DNA of 64,000 nucleotides from a virus (IMGVR_UViG_3300031576_000002:141228-205227), one strand, 5' to 3'; positions 8,295 to 15,921 are shown, counted from the first letter of the stretch. The notes: generated from the letters alone by a model not told the origin. Translations and numbers: made by a program.

Positions 8295-8675
8295 TCAAGG
8301 CACAGGTAGGTAAGCCTTGGCCGCACTGACCAGGAGTACGCCAAAGGTCTGGCCTACCTTGCCGAGCAGCGCGTTCAGCTTCTCGCGGTCGCAGTTGCCC
8401 CGCTGAAGCGTCGCCAGGTCCGCCTTGGAGATCTCGATCCTGGCCTCGGGAGTCAGATTCTTCATGAGCAGGTCACGGGCTTCCTGGCTCATCTTGGCGC
8501 CGCGAATGGCGTGAACGATGTCAAACCAGATGTCCTGCGCGAACGCCTTGAGAAGATCCCGGATCTCAGGATCTTCAAGCATGCCCCCGATCTCGTCTTT
8601 GATCGTGTCCCGAAACCCGAGATCGTTGAGCAGAACGCCGAGCGTGCCCTTGATGTTGTCAAGCGAGTTAGCCAT
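8295..8675 (-). CDS. Hypothetical helical protein
   Basis: The 126-residue protein is predicted to be mostly alpha-helical, with an amphipathic N-terminus and a hydrophobic C-terminal GVLLVSAAKAYLPVP. It overlaps the end of the lipoprotein gene by 8 nt and is probably co-translated with it. No motif is recognised. Confidence 0.7.
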   Translation of the reverse strand: MANSLDNIKGTLGVLLNDLGFRDTIKDEIGGMLEDPEIRDLLKAFAQDIWFDIVHAIRGAKMSQEARDLLMKNLTPEARIEISKADLATLQRGNCDREKLNALLGKVGQTFGVLLVSAAKAYLPVP

Positions 8676-9249
8676 TCGATACCTCGGTTACGGGCTCCAC
8701 GGCAGGAGCCGGCTCAGATGCAGGCGGGGGCTCCGCCGGTGGAATCGGCTCCACGGGTGCAGTTTCTTCCTTGAAGAGCAGATCAAACAGGCTCCCGAAT
8801 ACTCCGCCGAGGCCCTTATGGATACCGCCCCAGATCCCTCCCAGCAGCGCCAACGGGCCAGACTCGCGGTCCAAGTGCTCGACCACTTCCTTGGCCTTCA
8901 GCGCTTCAAGGCTCATCGCCTCCTTGGCTGGAGGGCACAGGTTGGAGTCTGCCGTACAGTCGCAGGCGGTCGCTTCCGTGCGAGCGGCGAGGTCATCGAT
9001 CTCAACCGCGTAGATCCGGTAGGTCGATTCCTCTGGCATGGTCAGGGTGAGTACCTTCACCCTCGCCTCCCCGTACAGAGAGACGCGCGCTACGCACGAA
9101 GCGCACTCTTGGCAGTTCACCTCACTGTAGTCCTCTGCAAAGGCCCTGACGATGCTGACCGAGTTCGCAAAGCTCTCTTCCTGCTGAGCCGTGAACGCAG
9201 AACAGCTCGTGAGCAAAACGACGATGATCCCGGCGTAGATGGATCGCAC
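8668..9249 (-). CDS. Lipoprotein with Pro-rich tail
   Basis: GTG 9249 has a strong AAGGGGGG site. The N-terminus VRSIYAGIIVVLLTSC is a signal peptide with an LTSC lipobox, so the mature protein should be lipid-anchored. It has clustered Cys (CQECASC, CDC), then a Gly-rich hydrophobic stretch (GGIWGGIHKGLGG) and a C-terminal tail of Pro, Glu and Ala. It could be a virion-lysis or superinfection lipoprotein, but nothing in the sequence decides this. A longer in-frame ORF to 9330 lacks signal-peptide character. Confidence 0.8.
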   Translation of the reverse strand: MRSIYAGIIVVLLTSCSAFTAQQEESFANSVSIVRAFAEDYSEVNCQECASCVARVSLYGEARVKVLTLTMPEESTYRIYAVEIDDLAARTEATACDCTADSNLCPPAKEAMSLEALKAKEVVEHLDRESGPLALLGGIWGGIHKGLGGVFGSLFDLLFKEETAPVEPIPPAEPPPASEPAPAVEPVTEVSNG

Positions 9250-9283
9250 GGCACCCCCCTTTACCCTAGTATCGAGGAGTTCG

Positions 9284-9850
9284 CTACTGCCGCTTCGACG
9301 GTCGTTTCCTAGGCTTCCGGGATTCCACAAGTAACCTAGCTATCTCGTCGAACTCTTTCACAGCGTCGGGATCTACGATCGCCAGCAGCGCTCTCACCGT
9401 CGCCGGCTCGAAGGCTCCGGCGTCGTGCAACGCTTGGATGTCCCACAGGTCAAGAGGCTGGTTGGCGTAGAACTTTGCCATGACCAGCAGTTCCACGGGA
9501 AAGGTAGGAGCGTTCGTCCCCCACAACGTCTTCTGCACGGGATGGTCGATCGCCGAGGCTTCGGGTTCGTCCTCGGCGAAGAGCACGTCTACACGTTCCT
9601 TCACCCCACTAGCACCTGGAGGAAGGGCGATGTAGTGGTGCGGCGCAAAAACACGGTCCACTTGGAACCCGGCTTCCCGCAACGTCTTGAGCACTCGCCC
9701 CCTATCTCCCGGGCGGAAGAATGCGTCTACGTCCGCCGTGTACCGCGCAACGCCGTGCGCGTTCACAGCGGCTCCGCCTCCGACGGCATAGTCGATGCCC
9801 GCAGGCCCGACTGCTTGCACCAGGAGCTTCAGGATCTCTGCGGCTGTCAC
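9284..9850 (-). CDS. Nucleotidyltransferase-fold protein
   Basis: The protein has 188 residues. YAVGGGAAVNAHG (21-33) and TADVDAFF (38-45) give the GG...D-x-D core of the NTase superfamily, related to AbiEii and DUF6036 proteins. It is the second NTase in the window and is only distantly similar to the one at 2469-3176. It overlaps the next gene's stop by 4 nt. The C-terminus is a basic tail. Substrate unknown. Confidence 0.8.
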   Translation of the reverse strand: MTAAEILKLLVQAVGPAGIDYAVGGGAAVNAHGVARYTADVDAFFRPGDRGRVLKTLREAGFQVDRVFAPHHYIALPPGASGVKERVDVLFAEDEPEASAIDHPVQKTLWGTNAPTFPVELLVMAKFYANQPLDLWDIQALHDAGAFEPATVRALLAIVDPDAVKEFDEIARLLVESRKPRKRPSKRQ

Positions 9851-10050
9851 GGTTCTTTCTTAGACGGCTTACTCACAGCCTTGGCCTGGAATGCCTGCAT
9901 GACCTTCTGCCGGATGAGCTGGGGATTCACGGCGACATCCACGAACCCCAAAATCTCGTAGGCCGATGTGAACCCCGACCAGGTAATGCTCACGCCCTTC
10001 CCGTCTTCTTCCGAGATCGTGATCTTGCGCGTCTTGCTGTCTTTCTTCAA
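9847..10050 (-). CDS. Small basic hypothetical protein, TTG start
   Basis: TTG 10050 has a perfect GGAGG 5 nt upstream. The ORF extends further to 10080 but only through the terminator hairpin, so the TTG start is preferred. It gives 67 residues, with a Lys-rich N-terminus and C-terminus. It overlaps the nucleotidyltransferase gene by 4 nt. Confidence 0.75.
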   Translation of the reverse strand: MKKDSKTRKITISEEDGKGVSITWSGFTSAYEILGFVDVAVNPQLIRQKVMQAFQAKAVSKPSKKEP

Positions 10051-10066
10051 GGTATCCTCCAAATAG

Positions 10067-10092
10067 AAACGGGGACGCAAGCGTCCCCGTTT
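10067..10092 (-). terminator. Perfect GC-rich palindrome, likely Rho-independent terminator
   Basis: AAACGGGGACGC and its exact complement are separated by 2 nt, giving a 12-bp stem. The minus strand continues into GTTTCTATTTGG. It sits between the AT-hook gene (stop at 10113) and the next ribosome site, where a terminator or attenuator would be expected. Confidence 0.75.
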
Positions 10093-10112
10093 CTCAAGCG
10101 CTGATAGCGGAC

Positions 10113-10889
10113 TCAGTCGTCGCTACCGTCATCGCCATCATCATCGTCGGTGCTGTCGTCGTCGTCACCATCATCGTCCGACGCCTCCGCCTTGGCAGTG
10201 CCCTCGTCGTCCTCTCCGCCTCCCTCGGCTGCCTCCTCTTCCTTCACCTTCTTGGCCTTCTTGACCTTCTTGGGAGCTTCCTCCTCCTCCTCAGCCTTGG
10301 CCTTCTTCACCTTCTTGGGGGCCTCCTCCGGCGCCTCAGCGGCCTTGGCCTTCTTACCCTTGCCCGTGTACTCGCCCCGGCCAACCTTCCTGAGTTCGCC
10401 CGCGTCACAGGCACGCTTGAGGTGGCCACTCGCACCCACGGCTTCGATCTCGAAGTGCTTCGCCACGTCGGTCGGGCTCACGACGTCCTTCTGCGCAGAG
10501 ACCCACTCCACGACGGCCGACATCTTGAGCCGCTTCTTCTCACTCTTTGCAACCTTCGGCTTCTCCGTACCGGCTGCCTTCACCTTGGCAGGCCGTCCGC
10601 GCTTTTTCGGCGCCTCGGTCGTCTCCTCCACCTTCACCTTGGCGGGCCGCCCCCGACGCTTCACGGGTGCGTCGCCGTCTCCCGTGGACTCGGCCGAAGC
10701 CGCCTTCACGAACGCGGAGACGAGCCCCAGTGGAATGCTGGACGCTCCCACGGTCACGTTGCCGGTGCCGTTCGCGCTGAACAGCACTTCGTCGCCCGCG
10801 TGCAGGGTCACTCGGCCACCCTTGGAGGACACGAGGCCGACGCCCTTCTGGTACTCCTGGCTCTTCGCAACTTCGATCCTGAAATCCAT
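10113..10889 (-). CDS. AT-hook / winged-helix nucleoid-like protein with acidic tail
   Basis: The 258-residue protein is built like a eukaryotic chromatin protein. An N-terminal beta-rich region (about 1-65) is followed by two AT-hooks (KRRGRPAKV and KKRGRPAKV, about 77-104). A central segment (about 120-170, SAVVEWVSAQKDVVSPTDVAKHF) looks like a small winged helix. Lys-rich KKVKKAK repeats follow, then a run of Asp and Ser at the C-terminus. AT-hooks bind AT-rich minor groove. A role in genome compaction or regulation is inferred. It has its own TTGACA promoter and a strong terminator, so it is expressed as a single unit, and repeats in the DNA follow from the Lys/Asp runs. Confidence 0.85.
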   Translation of the reverse strand: MDFRIEVAKSQEYQKGVGLVSSKGGRVTLHAGDEVLFSANGTGNVTVGASSIPLGLVSAFVKAASAESTGDGDAPVKRRGRPAKVKVEETTEAPKKRGRPAKVKAAGTEKPKVAKSEKKRLKMSAVVEWVSAQKDVVSPTDVAKHFEIEAVGASGHLKRACDAGELRKVGRGEYTGKGKKAKAAEAPEEAPKKVKKAKAEEEEEAPKKVKKAKKVKEEEAAEGGGEDDEGTAKAEASDDDGDDDDSTDDDDGDDGSDD

Positions 10890-10933
10890 GCTGCCTCCCG
10901 ATTAGATGCGAACGACATGTTCGCTCTCACTAT

Positions 10934-10962
10934 TGATTAGCTTGTACTCCCGTTGCTGTCAA
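10934..10962 (-). promoter_or_regulatory. TTGACA-type promoter for the AT-hook gene
   Basis: The minus strand reads TTGACA, 17 nt, TAATCA, about 45 nt ahead of ATG 10889. The -35 box is perfect and the -10 is weak. It differs clearly from the GYGKAA class. Confidence 0.6.
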
Positions 10963-10970
10963 GCCCAATC

Positions 10971-11201
10971 CTAGAAATTTCCTACATCGTGCTGATAGCC
11001 GAGGCTGTAGCGACGCGCAGAGGAATTGTTCGGGTAGCCTCGCTGCCCGGAAACGGTGGGACTCCCGTCCGTGTAGTAACACGGTACAAGCCAGATCGTG
11101 TCTACTCTCTGCTGCCGCCAGTACGCCAGCTCTCTGGCAACCTCTCCCGTCGGAATCTCGGCCCAGCCTGGAATCTTGATGACAGGTGCGCTAGTCGTCA
11201 T
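10971..11201 (-). CDS. Small hypothetical protein
   Basis: ATG 11201 has GGAGG 4 nt upstream and overlaps the previous stop by 4 nt. It encodes 76 residues. The core PGWAEIPTGEVARELAYWRQQ is followed by a Tyr/Gly/Ser-rich tail. No domain recognised. Confidence 0.75.
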   Translation of the reverse strand: MTTSAPVIKIPGWAEIPTGEVARELAYWRQQRVDTIWLVPCYYTDGSPTVSGQRGYPNNSSARRYSLGYQHDVGNF

Positions 11202-11965
11202 GCAGCCTCCGCGTACCACCCGCAGAACTGGCACCACGTTCCGCTTGAAGGATGGCGGTAGTTGTAGATCTTCTCCACGGGCTTACACTCTTCAGGAGTC
11301 GGGCGCGTCGCGTACCGCCCCCACCAATCCCCCGGGTAGCGCTGCGGGGGATTCTCGATCAGATCGAGACACGGCTGGTGCTCGGGGTAGAACTCTCGAA
11401 TACGCCGGACAGCCTTGTGGTTATCCGGGTACACCAGCTTCCGCCGCGCCTCAATGATCTCGGAGTTGGCCTGCTCGATCGCAGCCTTCTCCTTCGTCCG
11501 CCGCTCATCAGAGAAGCGCGGATCATCGTGGAAGTGCTTCAACTCGTAGGAGGGTACCGGCCAGATTCCCGTATACCCTCTCCGCGTACCGCTCGGGTCG
11601 TAGTAGCAGTGCTTGGAGTACTGGTAATGGCTGCTGATCCAAGCCTGAACGCGCGGATGGTCCTCGGGCAGAGGAATGTAGAGTTCCCGGTGCAGCGCGT
11701 CTCGCTTCGCCTTGTGAGCCTCCCAGGTCGTGAACGAGTCTCCGGCCGATTCGATCACAAGTCCGAGCAGGATGAGCGTCGGACCTCTGGGAGGAGTGTT
11801 TCCAGCCGGGGTGTAGACGTTCTTTGTGAAGTAAGTCGGATAGCCCGGCGGGTCGCCGTAGCACCCATTTCCGGGATCCTGCTGGAGATGGTAGCTACCC
11901 GCAATCTTGGCGGTCGGGAGCTTCTCCAGGCGTTCCCGGTTGATCGTGCTCAAATCGTATTTCAT
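11198..11965 (-). CDS. Hypothetical phage protein
   Basis: ATG 11965 follows AAAGGAG by 5 nt and gives 255 residues. The protein is rich in Tyr, Pro and Trp, and ends with WCQFCGWY, a single CxxC pair. It is expressed from the TATGAT promoter just downstream of the tRNA gene. I recognise no family. Confidence 0.75.
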   Translation of the reverse strand: MKYDLSTINRERLEKLPTAKIAGSYHLQQDPGNGCYGDPPGYPTYFTKNVYTPAGNTPPRGPTLILLGLVIESAGDSFTTWEAHKAKRDALHRELYIPLPEDHPRVQAWISSHYQYSKHCYYDPSGTRRGYTGIWPVPSYELKHFHDDPRFSDERRTKEKAAIEQANSEIIEARRKLVYPDNHKAVRRIREFYPEHQPCLDLIENPPQRYPGDWWGRYATRPTPEECKPVEKIYNYRHPSSGTWCQFCGWYAEAA

Positions 11966-11984
11966 GGAGTCTCCTTTCAAAAAT

Positions 11985-12013
11985 ATCATACAACCGCATT
12001 CAAAAAATTTCCG
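11985..12013 (-). promoter_or_regulatory. Promoter between tRNA-Lys and the 11198-11965 gene
   Basis: The minus strand reads CGGAAA, 17 nt, TATGAT, then an AAAGGAG ribosome site. The -35 box begins at the 3' end of the tRNA gene. Confidence 0.5.
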
Positions 12014-12014
12014 G

Positions 12015-12088
12015 TGGGCACGGAAGGAATCGAACCTTCGACCACTCGGTTAAAAGCCGAATGCTCTAACCAACTGAGCTACGCGCCC
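12015..12088 (-). tRNA. tRNA-Lys (anticodon UUU)
   Basis: The acceptor arms GGGCGCG and CGTGCCC pair with one G-U. The D-arm contains TAGCTCAGTTGG, the anticodon loop is CTTTTAA, and the T-arm contains GGTTCGATTCC. After the discriminator A the DNA reads CCG, so the full CCA end is not encoded. The stop codon of the upstream small gene (12079-12321) lies inside its 5' end. Confidence 0.95.
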
Positions 12089-12321
12089 GTTTTGCGCGCC
12101 TTCAGCCACTGCTCGACGTAGCGTTTCGCAGGAGCGATCGTCTTGTAAGAACGCTGGGTCTCTTCCTTGTGGCACCACGCATAGGCGCGGTAACCATAGA
12201 GTTTCCAGCACACCATTCCACCCGGCCGACCATTGGTGGTCTGGTAGCCGGTATAGTCGCCAACGCCATCATGCCGCCATCGCATACTATCCTCCGCATG
12301 CTTGCCCTTAGCTTTCTTCAA
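12079..12321 (-). CDS. Small hypothetical protein overlapping tRNA-Lys
   Basis: The 80-residue basic protein starts at TTG 12321, overlapping the previous stop as TTGA. Its final codons GGC GCG TAG are the first bases of tRNA-Lys, so the tRNA supplies the stop. It is rich in Tyr, Trp, Lys and Arg; function unknown. Confidence 0.7.
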   Translation of the reverse strand: MKKAKGKHAEDSMRWRHDGVGDYTGYQTTNGRPGGMVCWKLYGYRAYAWCHKEETQRSYKTIAPAKRYVEQWLKARKTGA

Positions 12322-12893
12322 ATGTAGCCTCCTGCAAAGCCTCTCGCAGGATCCCCGTACTTATCCGTCAAATCAGCAGCGATTCCCTCACCGCGAAGAA
12401 ACGCTTCGATCGCTTCCGGCGGGGCACTCTGGAGTACGACCTTGCGCCGCTTGTCCGGCCCCGGACGGGGAATAGCAAGGAACGGAATGCCCTCTCTCAC
12501 TGACGCTTCCGGCAGTTCGGGCACATCGCCCCAACACTCTACAGAGTGCGGACACGCAGGAGCTTTGTTGGACGGCAGGTTCGAGTGCGCCCCGCACTTG
12601 ACTCCGAGCGCTCCCGGCAGAAGATACGCTACTACCGTGCCACCAAGCCGGGGGTGCTGGGCGGGATATTCTTCGGCCCGAATCCGTGCCAGACGTAGCA
12701 CCTCACGCGCTCGCTCGACATCTACGAGCAACTCTTGTACGGAGCGCTTCTGGAACGCGGCACGCGAAGATACGCGCCAGCTTCCCAGCAACTCCGGATC
12801 CACGCCCGGACACTCGCCCCGGTACGCTGCTCCAAGGCAATGGTCAGCAGCAGCGATCCAACGCTGCTCCAGAGTTGGCTCCTTCCCGAGCAA
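12318..12893 (-). CDS. C-terminal part of a frameshifted phage protein (DHH/PGD family)
   Basis: The part from about residue 8 reads EQRWIAAADHCLGAAYRG, ECPGVDPELL and SRAAFQKRSVQ, followed by a His/Cys-bearing C-terminus. As I remember the family, these motifs directly follow DHH..PGDPGYG..PP in one continuous chain. Here the first half is at 12844-13263 in another frame, overlapping by 50 nt. Upstream of the TTG at 12893 the frame reads LGQTLTLLGKE, which fits the homologous junction. Most likely one gene broken by an indel. Confidence 0.7.
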   Translation of the reverse strand: MLGKEPTLEQRWIAAADHCLGAAYRGECPGVDPELLGSWRVSSRAAFQKRSVQELLVDVERAREVLRLARIRAEEYPAQHPRLGGTVVAYLLPGALGVKCGAHSNLPSNKAPACPHSVECWGDVPELPEASVREGIPFLAIPRPGPDKRRKVVLQSAPPEAIEAFLRGEGIAADLTDKYGDPARGFAGGYI

Positions 12894-13263
12894 GGTAAGC
12901 GTCTGACCGAGCTAGGTACTCGACAGGAGGACGGCCGTAGCCGGGATCGCCCGGATGGTGATGGTCCACCATCCGAATCGAAATTCCCCGACAACTCGAT
13001 ACGTCATCAGCTTCGTCACGGTAGACCGGATTGAATCCGCACTCCACCAGGTATACGCTCGCGCCCGCAGGCACCGTTGAGATCCACGTAGCGAGCGTCA
13101 CCGTTCGTTCCGCATCCGCTACGCCTTCGCTGGCGTAGGCAACGCCCGAATGTACGCGGTACAAGCCCACGGTCGCGTACAGAACCCCCTGGCCGTGTTG
13201 CCGGAGCACGCTCTCGACCTCTTCCATCTCGGGGTCCGACGCTCCAAGAATGTAGATACTCAC
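12844..13263 (-). CDS. N-terminal part of a frameshifted phage protein (DHH/PGD family)
   Basis: GTG 13263 follows AGGAGA. The start MSIYILGASDPEMEEVESV and the motif VDHHHPGDPGYGRPP are those of a conserved phage family. After YLARS the frame drifts into unrelated sequence ending in RCC. The expected continuation is in the ORF at 12318-12893. It overlaps the previous gene by GTGA. Function unknown; the DHH triplet alone does not prove phosphoesterase activity. Confidence 0.7.
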   Translation of the reverse strand: MSIYILGASDPEMEEVESVLRQHGQGVLYATVGLYRVHSGVAYASEGVADAERTVTLATWISTVPAGASVYLVECGFNPVYRDEADDVSSCRGISIRMVDHHHPGDPGYGRPPVEYLARSDAYLAREGANSGAALDRCC

Positions 13264-13496
13264 TGTTCTTTCTCCTGGCAGCCTGGACACCACTCGTCCG
13301 GGTGCGCCATGTAGGACCGGGCTACGGCTTGCGTGTCGAAGCAAATCACCCCGCCGTGTTCATTGCAGACAAGTTGCCACTTTCCCGCGTCTGGATCTTC
13401 GGACGGCTGGAGGCCGACCAGCGTGCCCGTACTGCGGGCGCGTGTAGCAGTCCTGATACCGTCCCAGTCTGCCGCAGCAGGATGTATTCTTGACAT
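13260..13496 (-). CDS. Small Cys/His protein
   Basis: Seventy-eight residues with LVCNEHGG near the middle and EWCPGCQ at the C-terminus, a likely zinc site. It begins 6 nt after the stop of the 59-residue gene and overlaps the next start by 4 nt. No better function can be given. Confidence 0.7.
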   Translation of the reverse strand: MSRIHPAAADWDGIRTATRARSTGTLVGLQPSEDPDAGKWQLVCNEHGGVICFDTQAVARSYMAHPDEWCPGCQEKEQ

Positions 13497-13502
13497 AAGC
13501 GG

Positions 13503-13682
13503 TCAGGGCGCAGCCTTGTGCGTAACGTAGTGCACCTTCATCGTCTTTCCCCGTCGCTCCATCTTTTCAAACACGTACCCCTTCGGAGCACCCCCCAGAG
13601 CCAGAGCAGCTCCTCCCGCGTAGGGATCTACCGTGAACTCCTTCACGATCCGCTGTCTAACTTTCTCGCCCTTTTTCTTCAC
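13503..13682 (-). CDS. Small basic protein, GTG start
   Basis: GTG 13682 has AGGGG 5-6 nt upstream and lies about 45 nt after a consensus promoter. The 59-residue product is strongly basic at the N-terminus (KKKGEKVRQR) and contains PYAGGAALALGGAPKG. It is the first gene transcribed from that promoter. No domain recognised. Confidence 0.75.
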   Translation of the reverse strand: MKKKGEKVRQRIVKEFTVDPYAGGAALALGGAPKGYVFEKMERRGKTMKVHYVTHKAAP

Positions 13683-13726
13683 CGTTTCCCCTTTTAGCCC
13701 GTAGGCCGGTTCGCAACCTTACCGCC

Positions 13727-13755
13727 AGTATAGTCTTATGCGCCTATAGTGTCAA
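13727..13755 (-). promoter_or_regulatory. Consensus sigma70-type promoter
   Basis: The minus strand reads TTGACA, exactly 17 nt, TATACT. It lies across the last codons of the 13744-14190 gene and drives the leftward genes from 13682. It is the best canonical promoter in the window. Confidence 0.85.
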
Positions 13756-14190
13756 GTCCTTGTGCGTGGCTCTTAACTTCTCGCGAGCCTGCTCTGCCGT
13801 CATCGTCAGCGTCCGGACAGGATCCATCGCCTTCCCACACTTCCGGCAGGGGCGTTCTACGCCATCGTCTGAGAAGCGTACCCGGTGGCACTTCGGGTTG
13901 ACGCACTGGAACATCAGACAGGCTTCCAACGTACCTTCCCTGCCCCGCTTCACCACGTCCATGAAGGATTTGACCAGCGGGCGCGTACGCTGGATGAATT
14001 CAATTTCGTCTTCTACTGCGTCACGCACGATAAGGGGCTGGTTGCGCACGGAATTGATCGTGGTATTTCGGACGCAGACTGGACACTTGATATGCCAGCG
14101 ATCGGCGCGGTGCTCGAACTCCTTACCACAGTCGCAGCGCACCTGGAGAAAGTTGACCCGAGCCGTCCATCGAGCACCCAGTAGCTTCAA
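13744..14190 (-). CDS. Zinc-ribbon protein
   Basis: The 148-residue protein has two metal sites: CDCGKEF...CPVC near the N-terminus and CVNPKCHRV...PCRKCGK near the C-terminus, separated by a helical middle. It starts at TTG 14190, overlapping the previous stop as TTGA. Probably a nucleic-acid-binding accessory protein; this is inference. Confidence 0.75.
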   Translation of the reverse strand: MKLLGARWTARVNFLQVRCDCGKEFEHRADRWHIKCPVCVRNTTINSVRNQPLIVRDAVEDEIEFIQRTRPLVKSFMDVVKRGREGTLEACLMFQCVNPKCHRVRFSDDGVERPCRKCGKAMDPVRTLTMTAEQAREKLRATHKDLTL

Positions 14191-14372
14191 GGCTGCGGAC
14201 TTTCCTCGCGCTTTTTGAACTGCCCTGACTTCTTACTGAAGGGATTCTTCCCCATCCGATAGGGATGTAGCGGACACTCTTTGCTCGTACAACGCTTGAC
14301 CTCGCTGGGAGCACCGCCCATGCACATCAAGCATAGCGCGCGAATCGCTTTCTTGCGGGACGTGTAGATCAT
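14187..14372 (-). CDS. Conserved small Cys-rich phage protein
   Basis: Sixty-one residues reading AIRALCLMCMGGAPSEVKRC then CPLHPYRMGKNP. This CxxCxGG...V+.C...CPL.PYR.GK pattern is one I know from many phages. The four Cys probably bind zinc. Lys/Arg-rich termini suggest nucleic-acid contact. Exact role unknown. Confidence 0.85.
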   Translation of the reverse strand: MIYTSRKKAIRALCLMCMGGAPSEVKRCTSKECPLHPYRMGKNPFSKKSGQFKKREESPQP

Positions 14373-14378
14373 TTTCCC

Positions 14379-14699
14379 TCACGCTTGCGCGGGCTTGATG
14401 ACCATCACGGGTACACGACCGCCGCGCATCTTCAGGCATTCGTCTATCCGCTCTGCCACGTCTGCGAGCTTTTCCGCGTCCGCTTCTACTCTAGCCAGAG
14501 CTTTGGCATACTCTGCCCGCTCGAAATCTGGAAGATTGCGCAACACGATCGTCGCCGCGCTTCGGCCCAGATACACCATAGTAAGAGCCAGGTCGGATAG
14601 ATCCAGATGTCCCTCATCTATGCAGGTGTTGACAACTGCTTCAAGCCTACTCGTGGCGCGCTGCATGTCCTCCTGATAGACATCCTCTTCTGAATTCAA
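14379..14699 (-). CDS. Hypothetical helical protein
   Basis: The 106-residue protein starts at TTG 14699 in a TTGA overlap. It is acidic and helical, with LPDFERAEYAKALARVEADAE in the middle. No motif recognised. Confidence 0.7.
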   Translation of the reverse strand: MNSEEDVYQEDMQRATSRLEAVVNTCIDEGHLDLSDLALTMVYLGRSAATIVLRNLPDFERAEYAKALARVEADAEKLADVAERIDECLKMRGGRVPVMVIKPAQA

Positions 14700-15007
14700 A
14701 ACGTCCTCCGATCCTCAAACTTGAAGCCTGCGGCTGCAAGGTGGGCGCTTACCTGCGCAATCGCGCGTGCTTGGTGAGCTGCGTACTCTACCGCGGTTCT
14801 GGGGATGTCCAGCTCCCGCTCTGAATTCTCGATCGCGTTCTCCAGGATCTTCCACGGCATCGACTCGACCAAGGCGAGGGTGTCTTCACTCACACGGCGG
14901 AAGATGAGTCCCGCGCTCGGATAGCCCCACATTTCTCCAATAGCGAGGAGGTTGACCTGGTTCTTCGTCCAGGCTACATGGACAGGGTTGAGAGCTTCAG
15001 TCGGCAT
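14696..15007 (-). CDS. Hypothetical protein
   Basis: A 103-residue, mostly helical protein. Its ATG lies within the last codons of the preceding coiled-coil gene (11-nt overlap). No family recognised. Confidence 0.7.
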   Translation of the reverse strand: MPTEALNPVHVAWTKNQVNLLAIGEMWGYPSAGLIFRRVSEDTLALVESMPWKILENAIENSERELDIPRTAVEYAAHQARAIAQVSAHLAAAGFKFEDRRTF

Positions 15008-15317
15008 TTTTGACGGCCTCCCTGACGCTGTCCAGCGTCCGCTCGATATCGCTCAGACGATCTACGATCGGCTGGACGGCTTCGTTCACATCAGAAGGCT
15101 GAGCCGTACTTCCTATCTCGCCAGAGATGTCTTCAAGCCTTTCCAAAATCTTGTCGTAGTCACCCTCGACGCTGCGGATCCGGTCGCGCAGGTAGCTGAA
15201 CTCCACCGCCATCCAGCGACGAAGTTGTTCGAGCGTCAGCTCTTCCGAATCGGCCGGCTGCACCGACGGCTGCAACGGCGACAGAACTGTAGGCTGGAGC
15301 TTTTCTGCTTTTTTCAT
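14997..15317 (-). CDS. Coiled-coil protein
   Basis: The 106-residue protein has a Pro/Gln-rich N-terminus, then heptad-like charged helices (FSYLRDRIRSVEGDYDKIL and VDRLSDIERTLDSVREAV). It probably self-associates. Function unknown. Confidence 0.7.
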   Translation of the reverse strand: MKKAEKLQPTVLSPLQPSVQPADSEELTLEQLRRWMAVEFSYLRDRIRSVEGDYDKILERLEDISGEIGSTAQPSDVNEAVQPIVDRLSDIERTLDSVREAVKNAD

Positions 15318-15324
15318 CGAGCCC

Positions 15325-15627
15325 TCAGTGCGCCATACACGGCGCTGATTTTGGATGCTTAGAAGAATCGTAACGCAGGCGCAAAGTCCGGTAGAGCACG
15401 GACAAGTCCGCGTCTTCTGCGCCTCCTACTAGAATACCGTTCTTGTACACGTCGGCGCGGAATACTCGATCTGCGCCATCCCACCAGACCTCGGCCCAGA
15501 ATGCTGCCGCTGCTACGGGAGCCCAGACCGCTTGTGCCCGGAGTTGCTCTGCGGTACCAGCTTCTACTTCCAGGCCGGCGATGTCGGTCATGGTCAACGC
15601 ACTCTCGGATAGCTGAGGAGGGCGCAT
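15325..15627 (-). CDS. Hypothetical protein
   Basis: ATG 15627 is used; the frame opens to a TTG at 15645 inside a hairpin, and ATG 15591 is also possible. The core AQAVWAPVAAAAFWAEVWWDGADRVFRADVYKNG suggests a small alpha-beta fold. No family recognised. Confidence 0.65.
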   Translation of the reverse strand: MRPPQLSESALTMTDIAGLEVEAGTAEQLRAQAVWAPVAAAAFWAEVWWDGADRVFRADVYKNGILVGGAEDADLSVLYRTLRLRYDSSKHPKSAPCMAH

Positions 15628-15628
15628 G

Positions 15629-15648
15629 TAGTTGTGCCAGCACAACTA
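15629..15648. repeat. Perfect palindrome TAGTTGTGC / GCACAACTA
   Basis: Nine-bp arms with a 2-nt loop overlap the stop codon at 15646-15648. The same core recurs in the long hairpin at 60059-60120. There is no U-run, so it may be a binding site or processing signal rather than a terminator. Confidence 0.6.
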
Positions 15649-15921
15649 GGTAGGCTTAGCCTTTCTACTTTCTAACTGCTCCAGATCTTTATGCGCCGCT
15701 CTCAAGGCAACAACAGAGTCCTTCAGGAAGTCGGAGATCACTTCTCGCTCCACCTGAGTCGTCGCTGTATCGAACTCTTGCCTGAGAAACTCCAACGCCT
15801 TCGTGTGCCGGTGGATCTGTCCAAGAATGCGTGCTCGTGCCTGGCGTATCTCAGATACTTTTCGCTTCTTCTTGGGCTCTTTCTTGGGCGGAAGTACCCG
15901 CGTGGACCCGAAGTCATTCAT
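15646..15921 (-). CDS. Basic coiled-coil protein
   Basis: The 91-residue protein has a Lys/Arg-rich N-terminus (PPKKEPKKKRKV) and then a long amphipathic helix. Its ATG overlaps the TGA of the severed lipoprotein tail (ATGA), which shows the original operon order before the tnpB insertion. Confidence 0.7.
   Translation of the reverse strand: MNDFGSTRVLPPKKEPKKKRKVSEIRQARARILGQIHRHTKALEFLRQEFDTATTQVEREVISDFLKDSVVALRAAHKDLEQLESRKAKPT

Noticed and set aside
10150-10905. Plus-strand ORF with long Ser/Ala runs
   Set aside because: It is the mirror of the Lys/Asp-rich AT-hook gene; the runs come from its codon repeats.
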